Below the pieces are notes generated by a model. That model had not been told where the DNA came from, did not search any database, and saw only the letters and a list, made by a program, of their open reading frames with translations. A DNA stretch of 60,151 bases from an uncultured Eubacteriales bacterium (GTDB lineage: Bacteria > Bacillota > Clostridia > Christensenellales > CAG-138): NCBI GenBank assembly GCA_900543475.1, contig UQRU01000004.1, positions 1 through 60,151 of the forward strand, written 5' to 3'. The translations under genes were made by a program, and so were the position numbers. Shown here piece by piece: positions 41,751 to 49,304 of this stretch. The first letter of the stretch is position 1, and every line of letters begins with the position of its first letter.

Positions 41751-41948
41751 ATGGGACGAAATTTGAAGCTCAAGGCGGCCCGGGCCGCGCGGGATATGAC
41801 CCAAAAGGACCTGGCAGAGGCAATAGGCATATCCAGGCAGACGATAAACGCCATCGAGCAAGGGGAATATAACCCCAGCATCAAGCTATGCCGGGCCATT
41901 TGCCGGGCATTGGGCAAGACGCTGGACGAACTTTTTTGGGAGGATTAG
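41751..41948 (+). CDS. Xre-family transcriptional regulator
   Basis: A 65-residue protein that is almost all helix-turn-helix (Cro/CI type): KLKAARAARDMTQKDLAEAI, then GISRQTINAIEQGEYNPSI, then the last helices with LGKTLDELFWED. AGGAGG precedes the ATG. The small integral membrane protein gene starts four bases after its stop; Xre plus membrane-protein pairs are common in Bacillota, and the pair may form a sensor unit (inference). An inverted repeat overlaps its promoter. Confidence 0.92.
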   Translation: MGRNLKLKAARAARDMTQKDLAEAIGISRQTINAIEQGEYNPSIKLCRAICRALGKTLDELFWED

Positions 41949-41952
41949 CCGG

Positions 41953-42378
41953 ATGAAATACGATGAATATCAGTTGTTTACCCGGTACCGGTTGGGGTAT
42001 CATACCATGTTTTTGACGGAGATCCTTATTGTCGTCAACATCCTCCTATGTATGCGTCGGCCCTGGGCCTCCACCATGGTGCAGATGACGGCCCTGCTCG
42101 TTTTGCCCGGCCTGTATTTTATCACGGGAGCGGTATTTCGCAACGCCTATCTGGAGATCGGCGCTAGACACTGGGTGCATGGGTTGTGCAGCATGGGCAT
42201 TGGTTTGTTGGGGATCCTTGTATTTACCGTAAGCGATCCGGTGCTATTGCAGGACGGCATGGTGACAGACGACGTGATACAGCTGGCTGTGGGGATATGC
42301 TGGCTCTACCTGGGGGCGATCCTCCTTATCAAAGCGTATCTGAACTTCCGCAGGGAAAAGGAGGAGGGGCAGGCGTAA
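41953..42378 (+). CDS. Membrane protein paired with the Xre regulator
   Basis: A 141-residue protein with four hydrophobic helices (about residues 20-38, 46-66, 76-96 and 108-128). Its N-terminus is polar (MKYDEYQLFTRYRLGY) and its C-terminus is charged (NFRREKEEGQA). It begins four bases after the xre stop and is clearly in the same operon. It resembles the uncharacterised membrane partners often encoded after small Xre regulators. No function is assigned. Confidence 0.7.
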   Translation: MKYDEYQLFTRYRLGYHTMFLTEILIVVNILLCMRRPWASTMVQMTALLVLPGLYFITGAVFRNAYLEIGARHWVHGLCSMGIGLLGILVFTVSDPVLLQDGMVTDDVIQLAVGICWLYLGAILLIKAYLNFRREKEEGQA

Positions 42379-42379
42379 G

Positions 42380-42503
42380 GCTCGGGCCGCGGTGGGGCGG
42401 CGGGCGCGGGGACCGCGCTTTGCCGGCGGCCGGCGCAGCCGGCCGCCGGCATGGTTTGGGGGCCGGGGCCCCCAAACCGCCGCCGCCCCCCCGCGGCCCG
42501 GGC
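42380..42503. repeat. GC-rich cloverleaf palindrome, copy 1
   Basis: This 124-base element begins two bases after the xre operon and fills the gap before RNase P RNA (convergent). Outer arms 42380-42403 and 42480-42503 pair over 24 positions with one wobble and one mismatch. Inside are three perfect hairpins: 42404-42418 (6 bp, GCGCGG/CCGCGC), 42422-42450 (13 bp, GCCGGCGGCCGGC with loop GCA) and 42453-42478 (12 bp, GGTTTGGGGGCC with loop GG). Only a TTT, an AT, a G and the loops are unpaired. There is no U-run, so it is not an ordinary terminator. Confidence 0.85.
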
Positions 42504-42542
42504 GCTACGCCTGCGGCGGAAGCAGGAAGGCCAAATAAAAAA

Positions 42543-42569
42543 GGAAAAAAGCGGCGAAAAGCCGCTTTT
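42543..42569 (-). terminator. Terminator of RNase P RNA
   Basis: AAAAGCGGC/GCCGCTTTT stem (42547-42555, 42561-42569); on the minus strand it is followed by TTTTTTCC. Confidence 0.85.
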
Positions 42570-42577
42570 ATCCTATT

Positions 42578-42937
42578 TGGCGAGCAAGCCGTAAGCCGAG
42601 TTCTGTCCGGGCGCAAACGCGCCGTGGGTGACCATCTATCTAGGCCCATCGTTGCCGAAGGGCTCAAGCGATTATCAAGAGCGTGACGGGCCGCCATTGA
42701 ATGCTCTCATTCCAATCTTGCACCGGGTGGGGTTTACAGGACGGCCAAGTTGCCAGGGCCGCCGGTGAGCTCTTACCTCGCCTTTCCATCCTTACCAGGC
42801 CGAAGCCTGGCGGTATATCTCTGTTGCACTTTCCCTGGAGTCGCCTCCGCCGGACGTTATCCGGCACCCTTGCCCTATGGAGCTCGGACTTTCCTCATAC
42901 GGTCAAGGCCGCATGCGGTCACCTGTCTTACTCGCCG
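42578..42937 (-). ncRNA. rnpB: RNase P RNA
   Basis: The catalytic RNA of RNase P, which trims tRNA 5' ends. The minus strand carries GAGGAAAGTCC (42886-42896), the 5' strand of helix P4, and ACAGAACTCGGCTTAC near the 3' end, its partner region. Helix P1 closes the molecule: GGCGAGTAAG (42927-42936) pairs with CTTGCTCGCC (42579-42588) over 10 bp with one wobble. The length of about 360 bases and an A-type-like layout are normal. A terminator follows. It lies 36 bases after the zinc-ribbon gene on the same strand. Confidence 0.95.
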
Positions 42938-42973
42938 ATGGTATTGAAAAGGCGGGATGCCTTTGCAAACGAA

Positions 42974-43702
42974 TTATTTTTTCTCCTGGGGGACGTAGAG
43001 GATCCGGCCGCAGTTCTCACATTCCACCAGGCCGTCGCCGCTGGAGACCTTGCGTACCACCACCGTAGGCAGGCTCATACGGCAGCCGCTGCACTGGGCG
43101 TTTTCCACGGTGGCCATGGGGATGGCATGGTGGGTTTTTACAGCAGCGTAACGCTTGAGCAGGGCGGGGTCTACCTTAGCCTTACGCTGCTCCACCACGG
43201 CCTTGGCCGCGTTGATTTCAGGTTGGGCTGCGGCGATCTCCTTTTCGCAGGCAGCCCGCATGGCGTCATATTCCTTTTTTGCCTTGCCTGCCTTGGAGAA
43301 GGTTTCTTTATATTCCTTGGTGGCCTTTTCGATCCAGGTGATGGTATCGAAAATATCCCGCTTGGCCACGCTAAGCTGTTCCATGATATCCTCTAGGGAT
43401 TTGCGGGATTCGGTCATTTCTGCGGCGGTGCAGTCCGGATCGTTTTCCATGGCGTCGAACTCGGAAACCTCCAGCTCGTACTTGTGCTCCAGCTCGCCAA
43501 ACTGAGCGGAAAGACGGTTAAGCGTACCTTTGCGAGCCTCCATCTGCTTTTGCAGGTTGGCGATCTGGGCCTGCTGTTCGCTTAGGAAGCTATGCAGCTT
43601 ATTGAGCTTCTGTCGTGCGGGGGTGGACCGCAGCTTTGCGTCCAGCGCGTCAAGCTGGCGCTCTGCCTGATGATATTCCCAAAGTGCGTCTAGTTTGCCC
43701 AT
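42974..43702 (-). CDS. C4-type zinc-ribbon coiled-coil protein
   Basis: A 242-residue protein with a long antiparallel coiled coil (about residues 5-185) and a C-terminal zinc ribbon with CSGC near residue 203 and CENC near 228. This layout matches the zf-RING_7/CT398 family, whose function is not established, though nucleic-acid binding is often proposed. GGAGGTGA precedes the ATG at 43702. It lies between the Nif3-like gene and rnpB on the same strand, an order seen in other Gram-positives. Confidence 0.88.
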   Translation of the reverse strand: MGKLDALWEYHQAERQLDALDAKLRSTPARQKLNKLHSFLSEQQAQIANLQKQMEARKGTLNRLSAQFGELEHKYELEVSEFDAMENDPDCTAAEMTESRKSLEDIMEQLSVAKRDIFDTITWIEKATKEYKETFSKAGKAKKEYDAMRAACEKEIAAAQPEINAAKAVVEQRKAKVDPALLKRYAAVKTHHAIPMATVENAQCSGCRMSLPTVVVRKVSSGDGLVECENCGRILYVPQEKK

Positions 43703-43737
43703 AGTGGTCACCTCCATGATATTGTATCGCGCCTGGG

Positions 43738-44499
43738 TCAAATACCCCGCAGGCACGGCGTCTCCAAACGAGTCAACTTATATTGTACATCATTTCCAGC
43801 TTCCTGTAAACGATTCATTAACGGTTCCAGGACCACCCGTTCGGTTTCATAATGCCCGGCCTCCACCACGGCGATACCCAACACCTGAGCCTCCAGGGCC
43901 TGGTGATGCTTGATCTCCCCGGTGACCAGCACGTCCGCGCCGGCTTCCTTGGCGGCATAGACGGCGTCGCCGCCCGCGCCCCCTAGGAGGGCAACCCGGC
44001 GTATGGGGCGTTCCCAGCCTCCGCAGACCCGCAGGGTCGCTTCCAGGCGCTTCTGCACCAGCCCGGCAAAGCTGCGCAAGGGGCAGGGCTGTATGCTGCC
44101 CACCCGGCCCATATTTTCCGGGGGCAAAGGGGAGACCTCCCCGAGGCCAAGGGTTTTGGCCAGGCAATCGTTGACGCCGCCCTGAGCAGTATCCAGGTTG
44201 GTGTGGGCCGCAAACAGGCCGATGCCGTGCCGCAGCAGCAGCCAGGGCGCGGCGGTGGCGGGCAGGTCCGGCCGGATGGCCTTGACCCCGCCGAAGAATA
44301 CCGGGTGGTGGGTCAACAGCAGGTCCGCGCCCCAATCCACCGCCTCTTGGGCGGTGGCCATGGAGCAATCCAAGGCTACTAATACCTTGCGGATCTCCTG
44401 CTTTTCCGGGCCGATGAGCAGTCCCGGGTTGTCAAAATCCATGGCCAGGGCCTGGGGGGCGATGACCTCCATCTGGGCGAGAAAATCACATAGCTGCAT
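43738..44499 (-). CDS. Nif3-like dinuclear metal-centre protein (GTP cyclohydrolase I type 2 family)
   Basis: A 253-residue member of the Nif3/YqfO family, hexameric proteins with a di-metal site and no settled function. Metal ligands are in LLLTHHPVFFGG (HH near residues 63-64), AAHTNLDTAQGG (about 98) and near the C-terminus GHYETE. The form here is the short one without the middle insert domain. Its start overlaps the trmK stop by 14 bases, so translation is coupled. Confidence 0.92.
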   Translation of the reverse strand: MQLCDFLAQMEVIAPQALAMDFDNPGLLIGPEKQEIRKVLVALDCSMATAQEAVDWGADLLLTHHPVFFGGVKAIRPDLPATAAPWLLLRHGIGLFAAHTNLDTAQGGVNDCLAKTLGLGEVSPLPPENMGRVGSIQPCPLRSFAGLVQKRLEATLRVCGGWERPIRRVALLGGAGGDAVYAAKEAGADVLVTGEIKHHQALEAQVLGIAVVEAGHYETERVVLEPLMNRLQEAGNDVQYKLTRLETPCLRGI

Positions 44500-45199
44500 G
44501 GGGCTCCTCCAGTTTTTCGATGATGGTATCCAGGGCCTGGCAGGCGTCCACCAGGGCCTGGGGGGTATAGCCCTTTTTCAGGGCCTTGTCCAGCCGCTTT
44601 TGATGGCCGGCGCGGTATTTTTTGGCTAGGGGCAGCAGCAGGGGCTCGCCCTTTGCAAAGGCCACAGGCCCCAGCTCCCAATAGCCTGGGGGCCAGCCTG
44701 CCGGTAGGGGGGCGGGGGCGCCCTTTGCCGCCAGGATCAGCTGATAGTAGCGGCCGTTATCCAATACGATGGCCTCATCCTGTACGCAATAGCCGTTTTC
44801 GTATAAAAACGCCCTGAGTTCCGGCAGGTTTCCCTGGGGCTGCAACAGGATGCGCCGGGCAGCGGCGGCAACCGTCGCCCCCTCTTGCAGGATGCGGCCC
44901 ATGACCAGGCCCCCCATGCCCGCCATCACCAGGGCGTCCGCCTCGCCGGGTCGCAATCCCCCTAAGCCATCCGCCACCCGGAAGTCCATGCGGCCGCCGA
45001 GGCCGCACCGGCTGCAAAGGGCGCGGGCTTTTTCCAGGGAAGGGGCGCTGATGTCGCAGGCGATGACCCGCTCCGCCGCCCCCTGCTGCAAAAGGGCCAC
45101 GGCCAGCCGGCCGTGGTCGCTGCCAATATCCGCTACGGTCTGGCTCCCCCGCAGCATATCCAAAGCCCGGCTCAGCCGGGGCCGAAGATGAACGTACAT
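44486..45199 (-). CDS. trmK: tRNA (adenine(22)-N1)-methyltransferase
   Basis: A 237-residue SAM-dependent enzyme that methylates A22 in tRNA. Motif I is VADIGSDHGRLAVALL, the family signature, followed by VIACDISAPSLEKAR and LVMAGMGGLVMGRIL. The C-terminal helical domain (about residues 160-237) has the KKGYTPQALVDA segment. AGGAGG precedes the ATG closely. It is the first gene of the trmK-nif3-zinc-ribbon unit ending at rnpB. Confidence 0.93.
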   Translation of the reverse strand: MYVHLRPRLSRALDMLRGSQTVADIGSDHGRLAVALLQQGAAERVIACDISAPSLEKARALCSRCGLGGRMDFRVADGLGGLRPGEADALVMAGMGGLVMGRILQEGATVAAAARRILLQPQGNLPELRAFLYENGYCVQDEAIVLDNGRYYQLILAAKGAPAPLPAGWPPGYWELGPVAFAKGEPLLLPLAKKYRAGHQKRLDKALKKGYTPQALVDACQALDTIIEKLEEPHAAM

Positions 45200-45285
45200 A
45201 GGGCCTCCTGTTTACTTGCCTTGCTTCTATTGTATAGGATAGGATGCGAACTTGTAAAGAACATAGGGAAAACCAGACATGGCTG

Positions 45286-45314
45286 TTGACGGGTATCGCA
45301 TGGAATGGTAAAAT
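45286..45314 (+). promoter_or_regulatory. Promoter upstream of the duplicated membrane-protein locus
   Basis: TTGACG (45286-45291), 17-base spacer, TAAAAT (45309-45314). It is followed by about 240 bases before the next complete gene, including a small CCTGCTA/TAGCAGG hairpin near 45358-45382 and a gene remnant. Confidence 0.6.
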
Positions 45315-45441
45315 AAAATTACAAACTGAAGGCGATGTATAAAACTTTCTTTTCATCCTGCTAAAGATAAATATAGCAGGAAAATAATTCGATCAAAACG
45401 ATACATAAGACAACTTCTACCTGATTTTTAGAAAGCTAGCG

Positions 45442-45492
45442 TGGCGCCGGCATATCTTTAGCCGCCGGTATGCCAGGAAGGACGAAGCATAA
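45442..45492 (+). pseudogene. 3' remnant of a duplicate of the downstream membrane-protein gene
   Basis: The 16 codons at 45442-45489 and the stop at 45490-45492 read WRRHIFSRRYARKDEA, which aligns in frame with WRWRIFSRRYDREDEA, the C-terminus of the complete gene ending at 45916. The similarity continues a little past the stop (AAGGG, then GGGGCGGC). The 5' part of this copy is missing. It is best explained as the leftover of a tandem duplication followed by deletion. Confidence 0.7.
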
Positions 45493-45553
45493 GGGAAGGG
45501 GCGGCCTTGTTTGTTTCGCAGGCCCATGAAAATGACGCAGAGAAAGGAGACGT

Positions 45554-45916
45554 ATGGTATCCATGCAAAACCGATGGGTGCGGATCGCGCTATATTGCCT
45601 GTGGCGGGTGCTCCTAGGGTGTATGTTCGCCCTCAAACGAATCCCATTTTGGCTGCTGGCTTTGGTGGTTTTCATCCTTGTTGCCTATATCTTCTGGGAG
45701 CGGAAGGGAAACCAGCTATCCGCCTTCCTTGGCTTGACCAACCGGCAGACGCTGCTGCTGGGCTGGGCGGCCTTTGGGTTGCCCTTTGCGGTTTCCATTT
45801 GGTTCCGGCCTATGTGGGGACATGGGGCGATTTTGGCGGCGCTGGCCGTGCTGATATGCATGGAGTGGCGCTGGCGTATTTTTAGCCGCCGGTATGACCG
45901 GGAGGACGAAGCATAA
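45554..45916 (+). CDS. Hypothetical three-helix membrane protein
   Basis: A 120-residue protein with about three hydrophobic helices (residues 10-25, 31-47 and 65-105) and a charged C-terminus (FSRRYDREDEA). AAAGGAG lies seven bases upstream of the ATG. No family was recognised. A remnant of a second copy of its 3' end lies 60 bases upstream, so the locus has been tandemly duplicated. A strong terminator follows. Confidence 0.65.
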   Translation: MVSMQNRWVRIALYCLWRVLLGCMFALKRIPFWLLALVVFILVAYIFWERKGNQLSAFLGLTNRQTLLLGWAAFGLPFAVSIWFRPMWGHGAILAALAVLICMEWRWRIFSRRYDREDEA

Positions 45917-45945
45917 GGGCGGGGGGGCGGCTTTACCGCCCTCTT

Positions 45946-45974
45946 AGCCGCCCCTCTTTGGGCGGCTTTTTTTG
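45946..45974 (+). terminator. Terminator before the GH2 gene
   Basis: AGCCGCCC/GGGCGGCT 8-bp stem (45946-45953, 45960-45967), loop CTCTTT, followed by TTTTTTT. Confidence 0.9.
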
Positions 45975-46017
45975 TGGGGCCCGTGGATGGGGCCTGTTTT
46001 TTTTGCCCAATATGTAC

Positions 46018-46023
46018 TATAAT
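46018..46023 (+). promoter_or_regulatory. -10 box of the GH2 gene
   Basis: TATAAT at 46018-46023 with a T-rich but poor -35. Its presence inside the longer reading frame supports a translation start further downstream at 46075. Confidence 0.45.
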
Positions 46024-46074
46024 TTTGTTAGAGATCATTGTACCCATCCATTCTATTTGCCGGAGGATACGCCC

Positions 46075-47802
46075 TTGAAGACCATATGGGGGGAACGGTT
46101 GGATCCCGAAGCCATTTTACCTGAATACCCGAGGCCTCAGCTGCGGCGGGATAGCTACCTGTGCCTGAACGGCAGGTGGCGCTATGCCTTTTCCAAGGGG
46201 GAGGATATGCCCCTGAAAATGGAAGGGGAGATCCTGGTGCCCTTTTCCCCGGAAAGCCCCCTGTCCGGGGTGGGGCGCGCCCTCCAAAAGGGGGAGCGGC
46301 TGTGGTACCGGCGGGAGTTTGCATTGCCGGAGGGCTTTAACCAGGGCCGGGTGCTGCTGCATTTCGGCGGGGTGGATCAGCGGGCTACGGTATTCCTAAA
46401 CGGCCGGGAGCTGGGAAGCCATGGGGGCGGGTATACCCCCTTTACCCTGGACATAACCCCTGCCTTGCAAAAGGAAAACCTGCTCACCGTCCGAGTCCAG
46501 GACGATACCGAGGGCGGCCCCTATGCCCGGGGCAAACAGAGCAGCAAGCCCGGCGGCATTTGGTATACGGCCCAAAGCGGCATCTGGCAGACAGTTTGGC
46601 TGGAAAGCGTACCCAAACAATTTATCACCGGCCTGTTCATCAATCCGCTCTATGACGAAAGCGCCGTGGAGCTCACCGTTTGCGCCCGGCAGGATGGGCT
46701 GCCCTGCACCGCCCGGGTGGGGGACGTGGTGAGCCACGGCCTGAGCAACCAGCCCTTCCGCATGAGTATGCAGGGGTTTACCCCCTGGTCGCCCCAACGG
46801 CCCCATCTTTACAACCTTACCATCAAGATGGGGGACGACCTGGTGCAAAGCTATTTCGGGATGCGGAAATTCTCCGCGGGCAAGGATGAAAAAGGCATTC
46901 CCCGCTTGTTCCTTAACGGGGAACCCTTCTTTTTCAATGGGGTGCTGGATCAGGGCTATTGGCCGGACGGTCTGTACACCCCGCCCAGCGATGAAGCCAT
47001 GGTCTATGACATCCAGGCCATGAAGGAGCTGGGCTTCAACACCCTGCGCAAGCATGTGAAGGTGGAGCCCCTGCGCTGGTATTACCATTGCGACCGGCTG
47101 GGGATGCTGGTATGGCAGGATATGCCCAACGGCGGCGGCCCCTACCGTTCCAAGGTGACGGTGGCGCCCTTGATCACCAACAAACATCGGCCGGATACGG
47201 ACGATGCTGCCTTTGGCCGGGAGGACCAGGGAGAAAAGGACGGCTTCATCCAGGAGCTGGGGGAAATGATCGCCAACCTGTACAACTGCGTATCCATCGC
47301 CATGTGGGTCCCCTTCAATGAAGGATGGGGCCAGTTTGGCGCCAAGGAAATGGCGGAACGAATCCGGGAATGGGACGATACCCGCTTGATCGACCATGCC
47401 AGCGGTTGGCATGACCAGGGGGCGGGAGATGTCAAAAGCATCCACACCTATTTCCGCCCGTACCGGTTCCGGCCAGACCCCCAGGGAAGGCCCGTGGCCC
47501 TGACCGAATTTGGAGGCTATGGTCTGACCATCCCAGAACACAGCCTGCCGAACAAGAGCTTTTGCTACAAGACCTGTAAGACCCAGGAAGAGCTGTTCCA
47601 AGCCTGGAAAAAGCTATATGAGCGCCAGATCCTGCCGGCGGTAGGAAAGGGCTTGAGCGCCGCCATATACACCCAGCTGAGCGATGTGGAGGGGGAGCGG
47701 AACGGCATCCTTACCTATGATAGGGCGGTGTGCAAATTGCCTCCTGAAGCCCGGGAGCTCAACCAACGATTGGACCAAAGCCTGAAGGCGCCTGAAAAAT
47801 AG
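46075..47802 (+). CDS. Glycoside hydrolase family 2 protein, TTG start
   Basis: A 575-residue beta-glycosidase of the GH2 family (beta-galactosidase, beta-glucuronidase or beta-mannosidase type). The N-terminal sugar-binding domain (about residues 20-165, YRREFALPEGFNQGRVLLHF) and the Ig-like middle domain precede a TIM barrel (about 280-560). The acid/base Glu is in FNEGWGQF (about residue 416) and the nucleophile Glu in LTEFGGYG (about 478). No signal peptide, so it is cytoplasmic. TTG at 46075 lies eight bases after GGAGG and is preferred to an ATG at 46012, which precedes the probable transcription start. The substrate is not determined. Confidence 0.88.
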   Translation: MKTIWGERLDPEAILPEYPRPQLRRDSYLCLNGRWRYAFSKGEDMPLKMEGEILVPFSPESPLSGVGRALQKGERLWYRREFALPEGFNQGRVLLHFGGVDQRATVFLNGRELGSHGGGYTPFTLDITPALQKENLLTVRVQDDTEGGPYARGKQSSKPGGIWYTAQSGIWQTVWLESVPKQFITGLFINPLYDESAVELTVCARQDGLPCTARVGDVVSHGLSNQPFRMSMQGFTPWSPQRPHLYNLTIKMGDDLVQSYFGMRKFSAGKDEKGIPRLFLNGEPFFFNGVLDQGYWPDGLYTPPSDEAMVYDIQAMKELGFNTLRKHVKVEPLRWYYHCDRLGMLVWQDMPNGGGPYRSKVTVAPLITNKHRPDTDDAAFGREDQGEKDGFIQELGEMIANLYNCVSIAMWVPFNEGWGQFGAKEMAERIREWDDTRLIDHASGWHDQGAGDVKSIHTYFRPYRFRPDPQGRPVALTEFGGYGLTIPEHSLPNKSFCYKTCKTQEELFQAWKKLYERQILPAVGKGLSAAIYTQLSDVEGERNGILTYDRAVCKLPPEARELNQRLDQSLKAPEK

Positions 47803-47815
47803 GCGCCTTTTTTTA
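47785..47815 (+). terminator. Terminator overlapping the GH2 stop codon
   Basis: AAGGCGCCT/AGGCGCCTT stem (47785-47793, 47801-47809) with loop GAAAAAT, followed by TTTTTAT. The stop codon is in the loop and 3' arm. Confidence 0.85.
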
Positions 47816-47826
47816 TGGGAACGAGG

Positions 47827-47980
47827 GCGGTTTGCGGGGCCCGGGGGGCGGCGGCGGCGCGCTGCGCGCGCCTGCCCGCCGGCAGGCCCTCGGCCTGCCG
47901 GCGGGCTGGTTTTCCCGGGTGCGGGCCGGCGGCCCGCACCCGGGAAAACTGCCGCCGCCCCCCCGGGCCCCGCAAACCGC
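47827..47980. repeat. GC-rich cloverleaf palindrome, copy 2
   Basis: A 154-base element just after the GH2 terminator, between convergent genes. Outer arms 47827-47855 and 47951-47980 pair over 29 bp with one bulged C. Three perfect hairpins lie inside: 47856-47872 (7 bp, GGCGCGC, loop TGC), 47874-47906 (15 bp, GCCCGCCGGCAGGCC, loop CTC) and 47909-47949 (19 bp, starting GTTTTCCCGGG, loop GGC). Unpaired bases are two or three plus the loops. The order small-medium-large and the outer-arm core GGGGCGGCGG are shared with copy 1, but loops and inner stems differ in sequence, so pairing rather than sequence is conserved. Confidence 0.88.
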
Positions 47981-47988
47981 TACCAAAA

Positions 47989-48020
47989 GGCCCCTTGTCC
48001 CAGAGGAAGGAACAGGGGCC
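47989..48020 (-). terminator. Terminator of the M23 peptidase gene
   Basis: GGCCCCTTGTCC/GGAACAGGGGCC imperfect stem (47989-48000, 48009-48020); on the minus strand it is followed by TTTTGG. Confidence 0.6.
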
Positions 48021-48047
48021 CAAGGTCGGATAGATTTTTGCAGGAGG

Positions 48048-49154
48048 TTAAGGCTCTACCGCCTCTAAATATGGATAGGGATTTATAAACAAGCCCTCCG
48101 GGGATAGAATAGATAAATGCAAATGATCCAGATCGCTGTTCCCCGTGTTGCCCACATGGCCGATCAGCTGGCCTGCCGCCACCTGCTGGCCAACGGTCAG
48201 GAAATCCGATACCCGGATCATATGGTAGTAGTGGAACTCATAGCCGTATGCATCGGTGACGATCACCGTATTTCCGCTGCCCTCGCCGGCGCCCACAAAG
48301 GTGACGGTGCCATCGGTACAGGAGTAGATGGGGGTATCAGCTGGCGCCCAGATATCCGTGCCGGTATGCTTTCGGGCGCCGTCGTCCCGGGCGGCGAACC
48401 AGGTTTTGCGCAGCCGGGTATGCTGCGCCAGGGGCCATACGATGCCTGTTGCCAGGTTGCCTTCCGGCTCCGGCTGCACATAGTCCAGCTCCGTCATGGA
48501 TTCATCGTATACTGTATATAGGTAAGCATACAGGAACTGGCCGCTGGAGAAGGCGGACTGGGAACCCGAGGCGGCCTGAAGGGCCTCCTGATAGGGCAAA
48601 GGCTGGATGCAAATGGATATGGGCAGGACATCCGTGCCTGGGGAGACCGTCCCTTCAAAGGAGAGGGCGGCTTTTACAGCGGCCTGGGCAGCCTGGGGAG
48701 AATCGGACAGCTGCAATAGGGCGGCGCACATCTGCCAATTGAGGCCGGTGACAGAGAGCTCCAGCTGGGGCTGCAACCCAAGGCTTTGGGCAAGGGCATC
48801 CGCAGCCGCCCGGGCGGCTGCGTCCATTTGCTGGGCAAGGTCTTCCGCATAGGTCAAGAGCCAGAGCCGGTCCGCTTCCTCAGCGTCAAAGAAATTCCAG
48901 GGCGACGTAGGATCGAACAGGTTGGCGGGATGCTGCTCCGGAAGCGCAGGCGAAAAGGCATCCTGAAACAGCTGTTCTAGGGTTTGGGACAATTCCTCCG
49001 CAGGGAACGGCGTAGGGGAAGGAGAGGGGGACGGGGTAACCGCTAGGGTAGGAGCGGGCGTAGCTGTAACAAGAGGGGCAGCGGAACAGCCGCTCAGGAA
49101 TACCAGCCCCACTCCAATCATACAAAGGATTTGAAAACATGATATCTTTCGCAT
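48048..49154 (-). CDS. M23-family peptidase lipoprotein (LytM domain)
   Basis: A 368-residue lipoprotein (lipobox FLSGC, Cys about residue 23) with a Thr/Pro-rich linker (TPSPSPSPTPFP), a helical middle region (about residues 55-230) and a C-terminal LytM/M23 zinc endopeptidase domain. The metal ligands are intact: HTGTDIWAP (HxxxD) and DHLHLSI (HxH), with the GNTVIVTDAYGYEFHYYHM strand between. It probably cleaves peptidoglycan cross-bridges outside the cell. No convincing ribosome site precedes the ATG at 49154; 49160 is possible. Convergent with GH2. Confidence 0.88.
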   Translation of the reverse strand: MRKISCFQILCMIGVGLVFLSGCSAAPLVTATPAPTLAVTPSPSPSPTPFPAEELSQTLEQLFQDAFSPALPEQHPANLFDPTSPWNFFDAEEADRLWLLTYAEDLAQQMDAAARAAADALAQSLGLQPQLELSVTGLNWQMCAALLQLSDSPQAAQAAVKAALSFEGTVSPGTDVLPISICIQPLPYQEALQAASGSQSAFSSGQFLYAYLYTVYDESMTELDYVQPEPEGNLATGIVWPLAQHTRLRKTWFAARDDGARKHTGTDIWAPADTPIYSCTDGTVTFVGAGEGSGNTVIVTDAYGYEFHYYHMIRVSDFLTVGQQVAAGQLIGHVGNTGNSDLDHLHLSILSPEGLFINPYPYLEAVEP

Positions 49155-49256
49155 GTGCATATCATAGCATGACGCATTGGGAAAGGCAAGGCGCTGCAGC
49201 CCCATGCCAGGACAAAAACATACAGGGCCGAAAAAATGAGCAAATGGGATATGGAT

Positions 49257-49289
49257 GCAAAAAAGCCTTGCTGCGCAAGGCTTTTTTGC
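49257..49289. terminator. Terminator after the fumarase genes
   Basis: Perfect 15-bp stem GCAAAAAAGCCTTGC/GCAAGGCTTTTTTGC (49257-49271, 49275-49289), loop TGC; functional in either direction. Confidence 0.9.
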
Positions 49290-49304
49290 TTCGCGGTGAC
49301 CGGG

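Noticed and set aside
42404..42478. Simple intrinsic terminator for the xre operon
   Set aside because: The hairpins have no following U-run, and the four-part layout recurs elsewhere, so a dedicated element is more likely.
45958..46074. N-terminal extension of the GH2 protein
   Set aside because: It would run through a terminator tail and a -10 box and has no ribosome site; TTG at 46075 fits better.
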